Counted from the stretch's first letter, positions 1 to 6,031 are shown. The stretch: 10,088 nt of DNA from Bifidobacterium breve (GCA_945870085.1 CAMBQX010000053.1:1-10088), one strand, 5' to 3'. Program-made: numbers and translations. Notes: generated from the sequence alone by a model not told the origin.

Positions 1-1644
1 TCGATCTACGCACGCCACCACCGCGGCGTCATCCTCACTCAAGGACGCCCGTATCGCATCAACCCCTTCGAGCAGATAGCGCACCACCGGGGATGACGAA
101 ACCGGTAATTCACCAAGAAATACCTCACCGGTTGCACCATCCAAGGAGATGAAGTCACCTTCGCGGATTGTCCAGGTAGTGCCATCGACGGAGGTGGCAA
201 CTGCGAAACCGCCGGCTTCATCAACGACAAGCGCATCTGCTCCGCAGACCGCGGGCTTGCCCATGCCACGGGCTACAACGGCCGCATGACTGGTCTTACC
301 GCCGCGGCTGGTCAAAATGCCAACCGCGGCCACCATGCCGGCAAGATCATCCGGGTTAGTCTCCCGGCGCACTAAAACCACCGGGCGCCCCGACTCTGCC
401 CAGCGCACCGCAACAGCCGGGTCAAACACCGCTTGCCCGACCGCGGCACCGGGTGACGCGGCGATCCCCTTAGTGATCAGGGTGCGATCACTTCCCACCG
501 TGAGTTGTGGAACCAGTAATTGCGTTAGTTGCGCACCGCTGACTCGCGCGAGCGCTTCGTCCTCGGTAATCAAACCCTCGTCCAAGAATTCACAGGCAAT
601 TCGAAAAGCTGCGCCCGCCGTGCGTTTACCCACCCGTGTTTGCAGCATCCAGAGCTTGCCGCGCTCAACGGTGAACTCGATATCACATAGGTCGCGGTAA
701 TGGGTCTCAAGGCGACGCATAGTAAGCGATAGTTGTTCGGCAACTTCGTGGTTTTGCACGGCCAGATCAGCCAGAGTTAAGGTATTGCGAATACCAGCGA
801 CAACGTCTTCGCCTTGGGCGTTTGGCAGGTAGTCACCGTAATGACCAGCTGATCCGGTTGCCGGGTCGCGCGTGAAAGCTACACCGGTGCCTGAATCCTC
901 ACCTTGATTACCAAAGACCATCGTGCACACGTTGACAGCTGTACCAAGGTCATTGGGGATCCGCTCACGCCGGCGATAAAGTTTGGCGCGATCTCCATTC
1001 CAGGACTCGAACACCGCGTGCACTGCGAGGTCGAGCTGCTCGCGTGGGTGCTGCGGAAACTCGCGTCCGGTTTGCTCGCGAATGATGGCCTTATACTTTT
1101 CCACGAGAGCCTGTAAGGACTCAAAATCGAGGGCGCTTTCATTTTGAACGCCCGCGGCATGGACGGCCGCTTCAAGCTCGTTTGCGAAGAATTTCGGCTC
1201 GACGCCCAGCACCGTGCGGCCAAACATGGAAATCAGCCGGCGATAAGAATCCCACGCAAAGCGGGCATCTCCCGAGATGGCTACCAAGCCTTTTACCGAA
1301 GCGTCATTTAGGCCGACATTAAGAATGGTGTCCATCATTCCTGGCATCGAGAACACCGCACCTGATCTCACCGAGACAAGTAGCGGATCATGGACATCAC
1401 CAAGTCGTCGATTTAGGTGGTCTTCAAGGCGTCGCAGGGCCGCCGTCACTTGCACTCGCAGGTTTGCCGGCTCTTCGTTATTGAGAAGGAACCACCGGCA
1501 GGCATCGGTGGTAATGGTGAAACCAGGGGGCACTGGCAACCCGAGGCGCGTCATCTCTGCAAGATTTGCGCCTTTACCGCCCAGGAGATCCTTTTGTTCA
1601 CGACCGCCCTCGGTGAAATCAAATACGTACCGGATTTCAGCCAT
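1..1644 (-). CDS. ppdK: Pyruvate, phosphate dikinase, N-terminal part (C-terminus beyond left edge)
   Basis: Interconverts pyruvate + ATP + phosphate and PEP + AMP + diphosphate in the cytoplasm. The minus-strand frame is open from the ATG at 1644 to base 1, giving 548 codons; the family is usually about 870-900 residues, so the C-terminal PEP/pyruvate TIM barrel is outside the window. I read the frame through without finding a stop. Visible family signatures are GGKGANLAEM near residue 22, SVRSGA at 91-96 followed by SMPGMMDT, SGTGVAFTRDP near 251, NAQGED near 275, LWMLQTR at 331-337 (ATP-grasp nucleotide-binding part), ASPGAAVGQA, and the phosphohistidine motif TSHAAVVARGMGKP with catalytic His at about residue 453, close to its position in the characterised Clostridium enzyme. 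The residue before TSH is Lys (GGKTSH) where Met is common. The start is clear: an in-frame stop lies ten codons upstream and no other ATG intervenes. No good Shine-Dalgarno is visible. Confidence 0.97.
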   Translation of the reverse strand, partial: MAEIRYVFDFTEGGREQKDLLGGKGANLAEMTRLGLPVPPGFTITTDACRWFLLNNEEPANLRVQVTAALRRLEDHLNRRLGDVHDPLLVSVRSGAVFSMPGMMDTILNVGLNDASVKGLVAISGDARFAWDSYRRLISMFGRTVLGVEPKFFANELEAAVHAAGVQNESALDFESLQALVEKYKAIIREQTGREFPQHPREQLDLAVHAVFESWNGDRAKLYRRRERIPNDLGTAVNVCTMVFGNQGEDSGTGVAFTRDPATGSAGHYGDYLPNAQGEDVVAGIRNTLTLADLAVQNHEVAEQLSLTMRRLETHYRDLCDIEFTVERGKLWMLQTRVGKRTAGAAFRIACEFLDEGLITEDEALARVSGAQLTQLLVPQLTVGSDRTLITKGIAASPGAAVGQAVFDPAVAVRWAESGRPVVLVRRETNPDDLAGMVAAVGILTSRGGKTSHAAVVARGMGKPAVCGADALVVDEAGGFAVATSVDGTTWTIREGDFISLDGATGEVFLGELPVSSSPVVRYLLEGVDAIRASLSEDDAAVVACVDR

Positions 1645-1648
1645 GATC

Positions 1649-1660
1649 AGTTCATGAACT
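1649..1660. promoter_or_regulatory. 12-bp perfect palindrome in the ppdK leader
   Basis: AGTTCATGAACT is a perfect inverted repeat without spacer. It ends 4 nt upstream of the ppdK ATG, where a ribosome-binding site would be expected. It could be an operator, or could pair in the mRNA, but the length is modest and function is inferred only from position. Confidence 0.3.
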
Positions 1661-1749
1661 TCAGTCGGACCTTACTTACAGTTGTTCCGTAAGTGAACTG
1701 AATAGCAGTGGCAATAACTGCACCAACTGCCAAGGGGTTTACGAACCTC

Positions 1750-1780
1750 ATTTTGCGCCTCTTGACGTTGTTGTTGACAA
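1750..1780 (-). promoter_or_regulatory. Weak candidate promoter for ppdK
   Basis: Reading leftwards, TTGTCA (1780-1775) could serve as a -35 and CAAAAT (1755-1750) as a -10, with a long 19-nt spacer and an untranslated leader of roughly 100 nt. Each hexamer departs from consensus and the spacing is not ideal. The -35 lies inside the quasi-palindrome GTTGT-TG-ACAAC (1770-1781). No better pair was seen closer to the gene. Confidence 0.2.
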
Positions 1781-1959
1781 CTTATCGCCCGCCGTGGATC
1801 GACACCGAACTCAGCCTACAAGGTACCCGGCCAGGGCGCGCTCATCTGGAGTTTGGTTGTACTAATTGCAGCAGGTCCTTCTCGGCGGGCTGAGACCTCG
1901 GCGCATCCGGCGTACAAGGATTAGCGCGCATCAGGTGCCCGACCCTTCAACCTGCTGAA

Positions 1960-1989
1960 ACCGTCAAAAAACCCTCCAGAAATGACGGT
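1960..1989. repeat. Inverted repeat ACCGTCA / TGACGGT
   Basis: ACCGTCA at 1960-1966 and TGACGGT at 1983-1989 form a perfect 7-bp stem with a 16-nt loop. The right arm is the start of the first tandem-repeat unit, so the same TGACGGT recurs at each unit. The stem is too short and has no T-tract, so I do not call it a terminator. It could be an operator or a chance pairing. Confidence 0.35.
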
Positions 1990-2082
1990 ACGAGCAGGTA
2001 CAAGGCCCCCCGATGACGGTACGAGCAGGTACAAGGACCCCCGATGACGGTACGAGCAGGTACAAGGACCCCCGATGACGGT
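1982..2082. repeat. 31-bp direct tandem repeat array, 3.3 copies
   Basis: Three adjacent units at 1982-2012, 2013-2043 and 2044-2074 are followed by a partial unit (ATGACGGT, 2075-2082). Units two and three are identical; unit one differs by a single A-to-C change at unit position 25. There is no spacer, so this is not a CRISPR array, and 31 is not a multiple of three, so it does not encode a repeated peptide. Inside each unit two 10-bp segments, GGTACGAGCA and GGTACAAGGA, match GGTACRAGSA and sit next to each other, followed by a C-rich run and ATGAC. The array ends 128 bp before the aldo-keto reductase start and lies about 340 bp upstream of ppdK. Regulatory binding is plausible but unproven; slippage-generated sequence without function is the alternative. 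Confidence 0.95.
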
Positions 2083-2130
2083 GTCGCCGAATGCCCCCCA
2101 CTCAGTGTGAGACCTGTATCGGCGGATCGG

Positions 2131-2166
2131 TTGACCTCCCGTCGTCTCGCTGGCTACGGGTAGCAT
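2131..2166 (+). promoter_or_regulatory. Possible promoter for the AKR5-type reductase
   Basis: TTGACC at 2131-2136 matches five of six bases of a -35 hexamer. Downstream, TACGGG (2155-2160, spacer 18) is a poor -10, whereas TAGCAT (2161-2166) fits the actinobacterial TANNNT pattern but at a spacer of 24. Use of TAGCAT as an extended or -35-independent -10 would give a leader of about 38 nt. The exact pairing is uncertain. Confidence 0.3.
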
Positions 2167-2198
2167 TGGCCACACCTGATTTGCCTCTGACCATCTGT

Positions 2199-2205
2199 AA
2201 AGGAG
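2199..2205 (+). promoter_or_regulatory. Strong ribosome-binding site that sets the AKR start
   Basis: AAAGGAG followed by 5 nt and ATG at 2211. It selects 2211 over the in-frame ATG at 2091, which would add 40 residues unlike anything expected at the N-terminus of this family. Confidence 0.85.
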
Positions 2206-2210
2206 TTCCA

Positions 2211-3035
2211 ATGCACCTCGTACCAAATCTGATCATGAACGACGGGCGAGCGATCCCGCAGATCGGGTTTGGGGTTTGGCAGGTACCCGATGATCAGGTA
2301 ACCGCGGCAACCTTGGAGGCATTTGCGGCCGGATACCGCCACGTCGATACGGCAGCTATCTACGAAAATGAACGAGGAGTGGGCGAAGCGATCGCACGCT
2401 CTGGCTTACCGCATGATGACATCTTCGTGACCACTAAAGTCTGGAACACCGACCATGGGTATGACAAGACCATGCGCTCCTTCGATAAGAGCGTGGCTCT
2501 CCTCGGAGTGTCTGAAGTGGATCTTTATCTTGTGCACTGGCCTGCGCCGGCCACTGGCGATTACCTACAGACCTGGCGGGCAGTGGTGCAACTACAGTCT
2601 GAGGGCCGCGCTAGATCAATTGGCGTGTCTAACTTTCACCAGGAACACCTAGCGCACATCATCGCCGAGACCGGTGTGGTGCCGGCCGTTGACCAAATTG
2701 AGTTGCATCCGTGGCTGCCCCAAATCCCACTCAGGGCGCTTGCCGCCGATCTCGGAATGTTGATCGAGGCTTGGAGTCCACTGGCGTCCGGCGAATTGAT
2801 CAACAATCCGGTCATTGGAGTTATCGCCACTGAACACCAAAAGAGCATTGCCCAGGTGATGATTCGCTGGCATCTTCAGCTAGGAAACGTGGTCTTACCG
2901 AAATCAGTAACGCCGGCTCGCATCCGTGAAAATATTGATGTCTTTGACTTTGAACTGACGCCGGAAAACATGGCGACAATCAGCTCACTTGAGAATGGTC
3001 ACCGCACCGGCCCGAACCCCGATGAGTTCATGTAG
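2211..3035 (+). CDS. Aldo-keto reductase, 2,5-diketo-gluconate reductase-like (AKR5 group)
   Basis: A 274-residue NADPH-dependent carbonyl reductase of the (beta/alpha)8-barrel AKR superfamily, expected to be cytoplasmic. The length matches bacterial AKR5 proteins. The catalytic tetrad is visible: Asp46 and Tyr51 in HVDTAAIYENE, Lys76 in FVTTKVW, His109 in YLVHWP. Further family marks are IGFGVWQV near the N-terminus, SIGVSNF (137-142), DQIELHPWLPQ (161-171), EAWSPLASG, and the NADPH-phosphate-binding stretch LPKSVTPARIREN with Lys231 and Arg237. The start at 2211 follows AAAGGAG. It stands alone on the plus strand, converging on the P450 gene, with the two ends overlapping by 8 bp. Substrate cannot be read from sequence; relatives reduce 2,5-diketo-D-gluconate, methylglyoxal and other aldehydes or ketones, so I give no gene symbol. 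Its distance in sequence from the other reductase in the window argues against a recent duplication. Confidence 0.95.
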   Translation: MHLVPNLIMNDGRAIPQIGFGVWQVPDDQVTAATLEAFAAGYRHVDTAAIYENERGVGEAIARSGLPHDDIFVTTKVWNTDHGYDKTMRSFDKSVALLGVSEVDLYLVHWPAPATGDYLQTWRAVVQLQSEGRARSIGVSNFHQEHLAHIIAETGVVPAVDQIELHPWLPQIPLRALAADLGMLIEAWSPLASGELINNPVIGVIATEHQKSIAQVMIRWHLQLGNVVLPKSVTPARIRENIDVFDFELTPENMATISSLENGHRTGPNPDEFM

Positions 3036-4266
3036 TGATTGGTGGCTCTACCCGCCAGGAGAGTTCTAGTGACCCCGGCCGCCTAAATGCAAAACCCGCC
3101 GGCGGTACCGCGGCTACCAAGGTGAGATTGGGTAATCGGCTTAAGAGTTTGTCAACCGCTATTGCAGTTTGGGTTCGGGCTAGGTGCACTCCAAGGCAAT
3201 GGTGTTCACCCGCCGAAAAACCTAAGCCGTGTTTGGCGTTGGCACGATGAATATCGAAGGTGAGTGGGTCAACGAAAACCGCAGGATCCCGGTTGACGGC
3301 GATAACCGAGATCCCAACAAACTCGCCAGCTTCGATAGTGACCCCGCAGGCGGTAAATGGTCTACCCATCCACCTCTCGATGAAGGCAACCGGTGGAATA
3401 AGTCGAATCGCTTCGTCAACGGCACCCGGTATTAAACTTCGATCGGCTAAACATTGCGACAAGGCATCAGGGTGGGTAAGAAGCAAGAGCAGAGTTGACA
3501 TCACCGAGGCTTGTATTGTCTCAACGGCTCCGAACATCACCACCCGAAGCTGCGCTACCACCTCTTCATCGGACAGTTCGTTGTCCGAGCTCGCCAAAAC
3601 TTCATTTGTCAATGATGCGGCACCCGACGACCGATGAGCATTTAGGCCGGCGAGTAGCAGTTTGTCCAACTGCTCCCTAGCTAAGTCGGCCCGCTTAACC
3701 GGCTCAGGGTCACCGTCATAAACCATAGCGGCGGCAAAATCTGCGTAATAGGCGTCGATTTTCGCGCTTTCGCCAAGTGGTAGCCCTATAACGTGACCGG
3801 CAACGGCGACGGCAAACTCTGCAGCGAAAGCTGAATGTAATTCCGCTTTACCTTCCTCAACAAACCGGTCAATTAGCGCATCCGCCTGCCCCCGAATGAA
3901 ATCACCGAAGGCATGTTCGGCCTCGCGGGCTCGAAATGGGCGCTCGAATGGCGCTCGGAGTCGATCATGTGCGGGTGCATCAACCGTAAGCATCATTTTC
4001 CCTAGTGAGGCGCGCACCATATTTTCGGATACCTCGACGGTTGCACCAGCTTTTGGCAGTAACATCTCGCGGGCACCATCACGACTGGTGATCAGCCAGC
4101 CGCCCAGGGCTGGAAGCCAAGTTACCGGCTCCTGCTCCCGTAACCGATCAAGTACGTGCTCGCGACCCGCATCCTGGAGATCTTCCATCGTGATCAAAGC
4201 ACCAGCTGGAAATTGCAACTGCCTAAGCATGTTCGTACCGTCAGCTACTTGGGCCTGTGAAATCAT
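3028..4266 (-). CDS. Cytochrome P450
   Basis: A 412-residue soluble bacterial P450 monooxygenase, usual length for the family, without an N-terminal membrane anchor. The haem-binding loop F350-S-A-G-E-H-H-C-L-G has the cysteine ligand at 357 and fits FxxGxHxCxG, followed by the L helix HLARTQ. The K-helix ExxR is E285-A-I-R288. The I-helix reads GAVET (246-250), keeping the acid/threonine pair for oxygen activation but with Ala where AGxET proteins have Gly. DAPAHDRLR (96-104) matches the C-helix DPPxHxRxR region. The start at 4266 has no clear ribosome-binding site; Met13 and Met27 are alternative starts without better sites. It follows the gpr-like gene on the same strand with a 68-bp AT-rich gap, so it may be co-transcribed with it or have its own promoter. 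No ferredoxin or ferredoxin reductase lies nearby. Substrate and CYP family are unknown. Confidence 0.95.
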   Translation of the reverse strand: MISQAQVADGTNMLRQLQFPAGALITMEDLQDAGREHVLDRLREQEPVTWLPALGGWLITSRDGAREMLLPKAGATVEVSENMVRASLGKMMLTVDAPAHDRLRAPFERPFRAREAEHAFGDFIRGQADALIDRFVEEGKAELHSAFAAEFAVAVAGHVIGLPLGESAKIDAYYADFAAAMVYDGDPEPVKRADLAREQLDKLLLAGLNAHRSSGAASLTNEVLASSDNELSDEEVVAQLRVVMFGAVETIQASVMSTLLLLLTHPDALSQCLADRSLIPGAVDEAIRLIPPVAFIERWMGRPFTACGVTIEAGEFVGISVIAVNRDPAVFVDPLTFDIHRANAKHGLGFSAGEHHCLGVHLARTQTAIAVDKLLSRLPNLTLVAAVPPAGFAFRRPGSLELSWRVEPPITT

Positions 4267-4296
4267 TCCGCATGACCTAACTGTGCTCTTTATGTG

Positions 4297-4306
4297 ATTA
4301 GCTAAT
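4297..4306. promoter_or_regulatory. 10-bp palindrome upstream of the P450
   Basis: ATTAGCTAAT is a perfect palindrome in the AT-rich 68-bp gap (4267-4334), about 30 bp upstream of the P450 ATG. The position would suit an operator. The flanks extend it only imperfectly, and AT-rich sequence yields such palindromes by chance. No persuasive -35/-10 pair with normal spacing was found in the gap. Confidence 0.25.
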
Positions 4307-4334
4307 TAATTCAATAATGAACTTTATGCCAGAA

Positions 4335-5372
4335 TTAAGGAATAAGGGATTGCGCCCCCCATAAATTAATGTCGGCTTCTATCGCGTAATTATCTATTTC
4401 AGCAAGTTCGGCCTCCGTAAATTTCAGGTTATCGACGGCGCTTGCGGTCTCAACCAGTTGGCGCACGCTACTGGCACCCAACAACGTTGTTGTCACTCGT
4501 TCATCGCGAAGTGTCCAGGCCACCGCAAGTTGTGCTAGCGACTGGCCGCGGCGCGCTGCAATTGCGGCCAATGCCCGCACCCGATCAATATTCTCTTTGG
4601 ATAGGTGAGAGTCGAACAAACTCTTACCCGCAGCGGCCCGTGAATCAGCGGGCACGCCCTCTAGGTATCTATTAGTCAATACTCCTTGGGCAAGTGGACT
4701 GAAGGTAATGCAGCCCGCTCCGACCTCTTGCAACACGTCAAGCAAGCCATCTTCTAGCCACCTATTGAACATTGAGTATGAAGGCTGATGGATCAGCAAT
4801 GGGGTGCCAAGGTCGGCAAGAATACGCGCTGCCGCCAAGGTGCGAGAGGGTGAGTAGGAAGAGATTCCAACATAAAGTGCCTTGCCTTGCTGGACAGCAG
4901 AATGAAGGGCCCCCATTGACTCCTCAATGGGCGTATCGGCATCGGGTCGATGGTGATAAAAAATGTCCACATAGTCCAGCCCCAATCGGGCGAGGCTTTG
5001 GTCAAGGCTGGCAAGCAGGTATTTGCGCGAACCCAGATCCCCATAAGGCCCAGGCCACATATCCCATCCAGCTTTACTAGAGATCACCAGCTCATCGCGC
5101 AGGCCGGAAAAATCATCACGCAAAATCTGTCCAACATTAAATTCAGCAGAACCTGCCGGGGGGCCGTAGTTGTTAGCTAAGTCGAAATGGTTTATCCCTA
5201 GATCAAAAGCACGTTGCATGATTGCGCGCTGCGTCTCTCGCGGTTTATCGTCACCGAAATTGTGCCAAAACCCAAGTGAAATAGCCGGTAGCTGCAGGCC
5301 ACTTACGCCGGTTCTCCGGTACGGCATCCGACCGTCATAGCGCGCAGGATCTGGTAGATAAGTACCTGACAT
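4335..5372 (-). CDS. gpr: L-glyceraldehyde 3-phosphate reductase-like aldo-keto reductase (YghZ/Gpr, AKR14 type)
   Basis: A 345-residue NADPH-dependent AKR, the length of E. coli YghZ, which detoxifies L-glyceraldehyde 3-phosphate and also acts on methylglyoxal. Stretches characteristic of YghZ are seen: LGFWHNFGDD near 33, FDLANNYGPPAGSAE (63-77) with catalytic Asp64 and Tyr69, SSKAGWDMWPGPYG (98-111) with Lys100, SRKYLLASLDQSL, VDIFYHHRPD with His141, GISSYSP (169-175), LLIHQPSYSMFNRW, and TFSPLAQGVLTNRYL. The C-terminal TTTLLGASSVRQL matches the cofactor-binding end of this group. The ATG is 3 nt after the lipoprotein TAA on the same strand with only a weak GGGAG about 17 nt upstream, so translation is probably coupled to that of the lipoprotein. 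The assignment to the YghZ-like subgroup is firm; the true substrate in this organism is inferred. Confidence 0.93.
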   Translation of the reverse strand: MSGTYLPDPARYDGRMPYRRTGVSGLQLPAISLGFWHNFGDDKPRETQRAIMQRAFDLGINHFDLANNYGPPAGSAEFNVGQILRDDFSGLRDELVISSKAGWDMWPGPYGDLGSRKYLLASLDQSLARLGLDYVDIFYHHRPDADTPIEESMGALHSAVQQGKALYVGISSYSPSRTLAAARILADLGTPLLIHQPSYSMFNRWLEDGLLDVLQEVGAGCITFSPLAQGVLTNRYLEGVPADSRAAAGKSLFDSHLSKENIDRVRALAAIAARRGQSLAQLAVAWTLRDERVTTTLLGASSVRQLVETASAVDNLKFTEAELAEIDNYAIEADINLWGAQSLIP

Positions 5373-5375
5373 GAC

Positions 5376-5906
5376 TTACGGAATCAACTCCCGGGCATCG
5401 ATATTCTCCTGCGGAAGCGCGTAACCAGTGCTCGCGCACTGCGATTCAACCCGGTTGGCCTGCAAGGTGAGGCGCTTCTTTTGCTTCTTGGGCAAGGAGT
5501 CGATTCCATCTTTTTTACCAAACTTGTCCAAGATTTTTTGCATCTTCTCGGCGTTCGTGAGCACTTTCTGCTTTAACTCACCCGAGTTCGCCGCATCGCT
5601 GGCCGTTGCCGTTAGGTCAGTGACAAGTTGTTGATATTCAACCAGCAACGCTCGGCGCTCCTTCTTACTTAGATCCTTTACCCCGGCAGCCACGGTGCTA
5701 CGTAGGAGATCCAACTGAAAATATGTCTCACAAGTTGCCTGCGCATCGAAGGAAACGACAGCATCTGCGCTCGGGGCGGCCAACGCCGAAGACAGGCTAG
5801 GGGATGGAACCGGTTCAGGCTCAGACGAGCATGCGGCCAAGAACAATGCACTCGCAAGCGCCACCGGTAATAAAACTCGGGCTCTGACTGCTGCCTTTAC
5901 ACCCAT
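5376..5906 (-). CDS. Predicted lipoprotein of unknown function
   Basis: I do not recognise a family. From the ATG at 5906 the protein has 176 residues: a basic N-region (KAAVRAR), a hydrophobic segment (about 11-23) and a lipobox L23-A-A-C26, so the mature protein should be lipid-anchored on the outer face of the cytoplasmic membrane. A Ser/Pro/Ala-rich linker follows to about residue 48, then a mostly helical, Lys-rich domain with two further cysteines (59 and 157) that could form a disulfide. The C-terminal half is strongly basic (PKKQKKR). The start at 5906 follows AAAAGGAG with a 5-nt spacer; an in-frame ATG at 5942 would add 12 residues but lacks such a site and would overlap the only -10-like sequence. 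It is the first gene of a minus-strand run, 3 nt ahead of the gpr-like reductase. Because that enzyme is cytoplasmic and this protein is extracytoplasmic, the pairing gives little direct clue to function. Confidence 0.85.
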   Translation of the reverse strand: MGVKAAVRARVLLPVALASALFLAACSSEPEPVPSPSLSSALAAPSADAVVSFDAQATCETYFQLDLLRSTVAAGVKDLSKKERRALLVEYQQLVTDLTATASDAANSGELKQKVLTNAEKMQKILDKFGKKDGIDSLPKKQKKRLTLQANRVESQCASTGYALPQENIDARELIP

Positions 5907-5911
5907 TTTCG

Positions 5912-5919
5912 CTCCTTTT
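5912..5919 (-). promoter_or_regulatory. Ribosome-binding site that sets the lipoprotein start
   Basis: AAAAGGAG on the minus strand, 5 nt before the ATG at 5906, the same layout as the site in front of the AKR5-type gene. It favours the shorter lipoprotein (176 residues) over the start at 5942. Confidence 0.8.
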
Positions 5920-5943
5920 GCCGCGGCACCAACAACGCGCACC

Positions 5944-5949
5944 CGTATA
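5944..5949 (-). promoter_or_regulatory. Candidate -10 element for the lipoprotein-gpr transcript
   Basis: TATACG on the minus strand matches four of six bases of TATAAT and lies about 37 nt upstream of the lipoprotein ATG. The hexamer 17 nt further upstream (ACTAGT) does not resemble a -35, so support is weak. The divergent spacer 5907-6031 must also hold the promoter for the arsenite exporter, for which I see no clear hexamers. Confidence 0.25.
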
Positions 5950-6031
5950 CCATCACCCTACGTGAGACTAGTACATTCTGGGAGGTCCAACATCGAGAAA
6001 GTGCTGTTCAAAGGATAAATAGGATCCTGCC

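Larger units (their letters stand above)
1645..2210. other. Gene-free spacer between ppdK and the aldo-keto reductase
   Basis: This 566-base divergent spacer is the only stretch over 300 bases without a gene. I find no convincing coding frame in it: the short open frames lack family features, and those crossing the repeats change frame with each 31-bp unit. No tRNA-like cloverleaf or GTTCRA-type T-loop was seen. It contains the tandem repeats at 1982-2082, two further TACAAGG copies at 1817 and 1913, an inverted repeat at 1960-1989, and the likely promoters for the two flanking genes. Confidence 0.7.

Noticed and set aside
317..1657. Several plus-strand open frames of 70-127 codons opposite ppdK
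   Set aside because: They lie antisense to a well-conserved ppdK frame and their translations are Arg/Ser/Thr-rich with no family features.
1708..1893. 61-codon plus-strand frame in the spacer
   Set aside because: No ribosome-binding site, no recognisable motif, and a composition like random translation.
1982..2082. CRISPR array or plasmid-type iterons
   Set aside because: The units abut with no unique spacers, and no cas or rep gene or dnaA-box cluster is seen.
2091..2210. Extended N-terminus for the AKR5-type reductase from an ATG at 2091
   Set aside because: The extra 40 residues do not fit the family, while AAAGGAG sits 5 nt before the ATG at 2211.
1645..2210. tRNA or small structured RNA in the spacer
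   Set aside because: No acceptor/T-arm pattern was recognised; only short isolated dyads are present.
1921..2226. 101-codon minus-strand frame covering the tandem repeats
   Set aside because: Its start lies inside the aldo-keto reductase gene and the repeat period (31) shifts frame at each unit, so no repeated peptide is encoded.
4335..5393. Shared LIP ending of the lipoprotein (RELIP) and the gpr-like reductase (QSLIP)
   Set aside because: Three residues at the ends of two unrelated proteins are within chance, and no sorting signal of this form is known to me.
5907..5942. Lipoprotein start at 5942
   Set aside because: It lacks a ribosome-binding site and would put an unusually long N-region before the lipobox; the ATG at 5906 has AAAAGGAG at ideal spacing.
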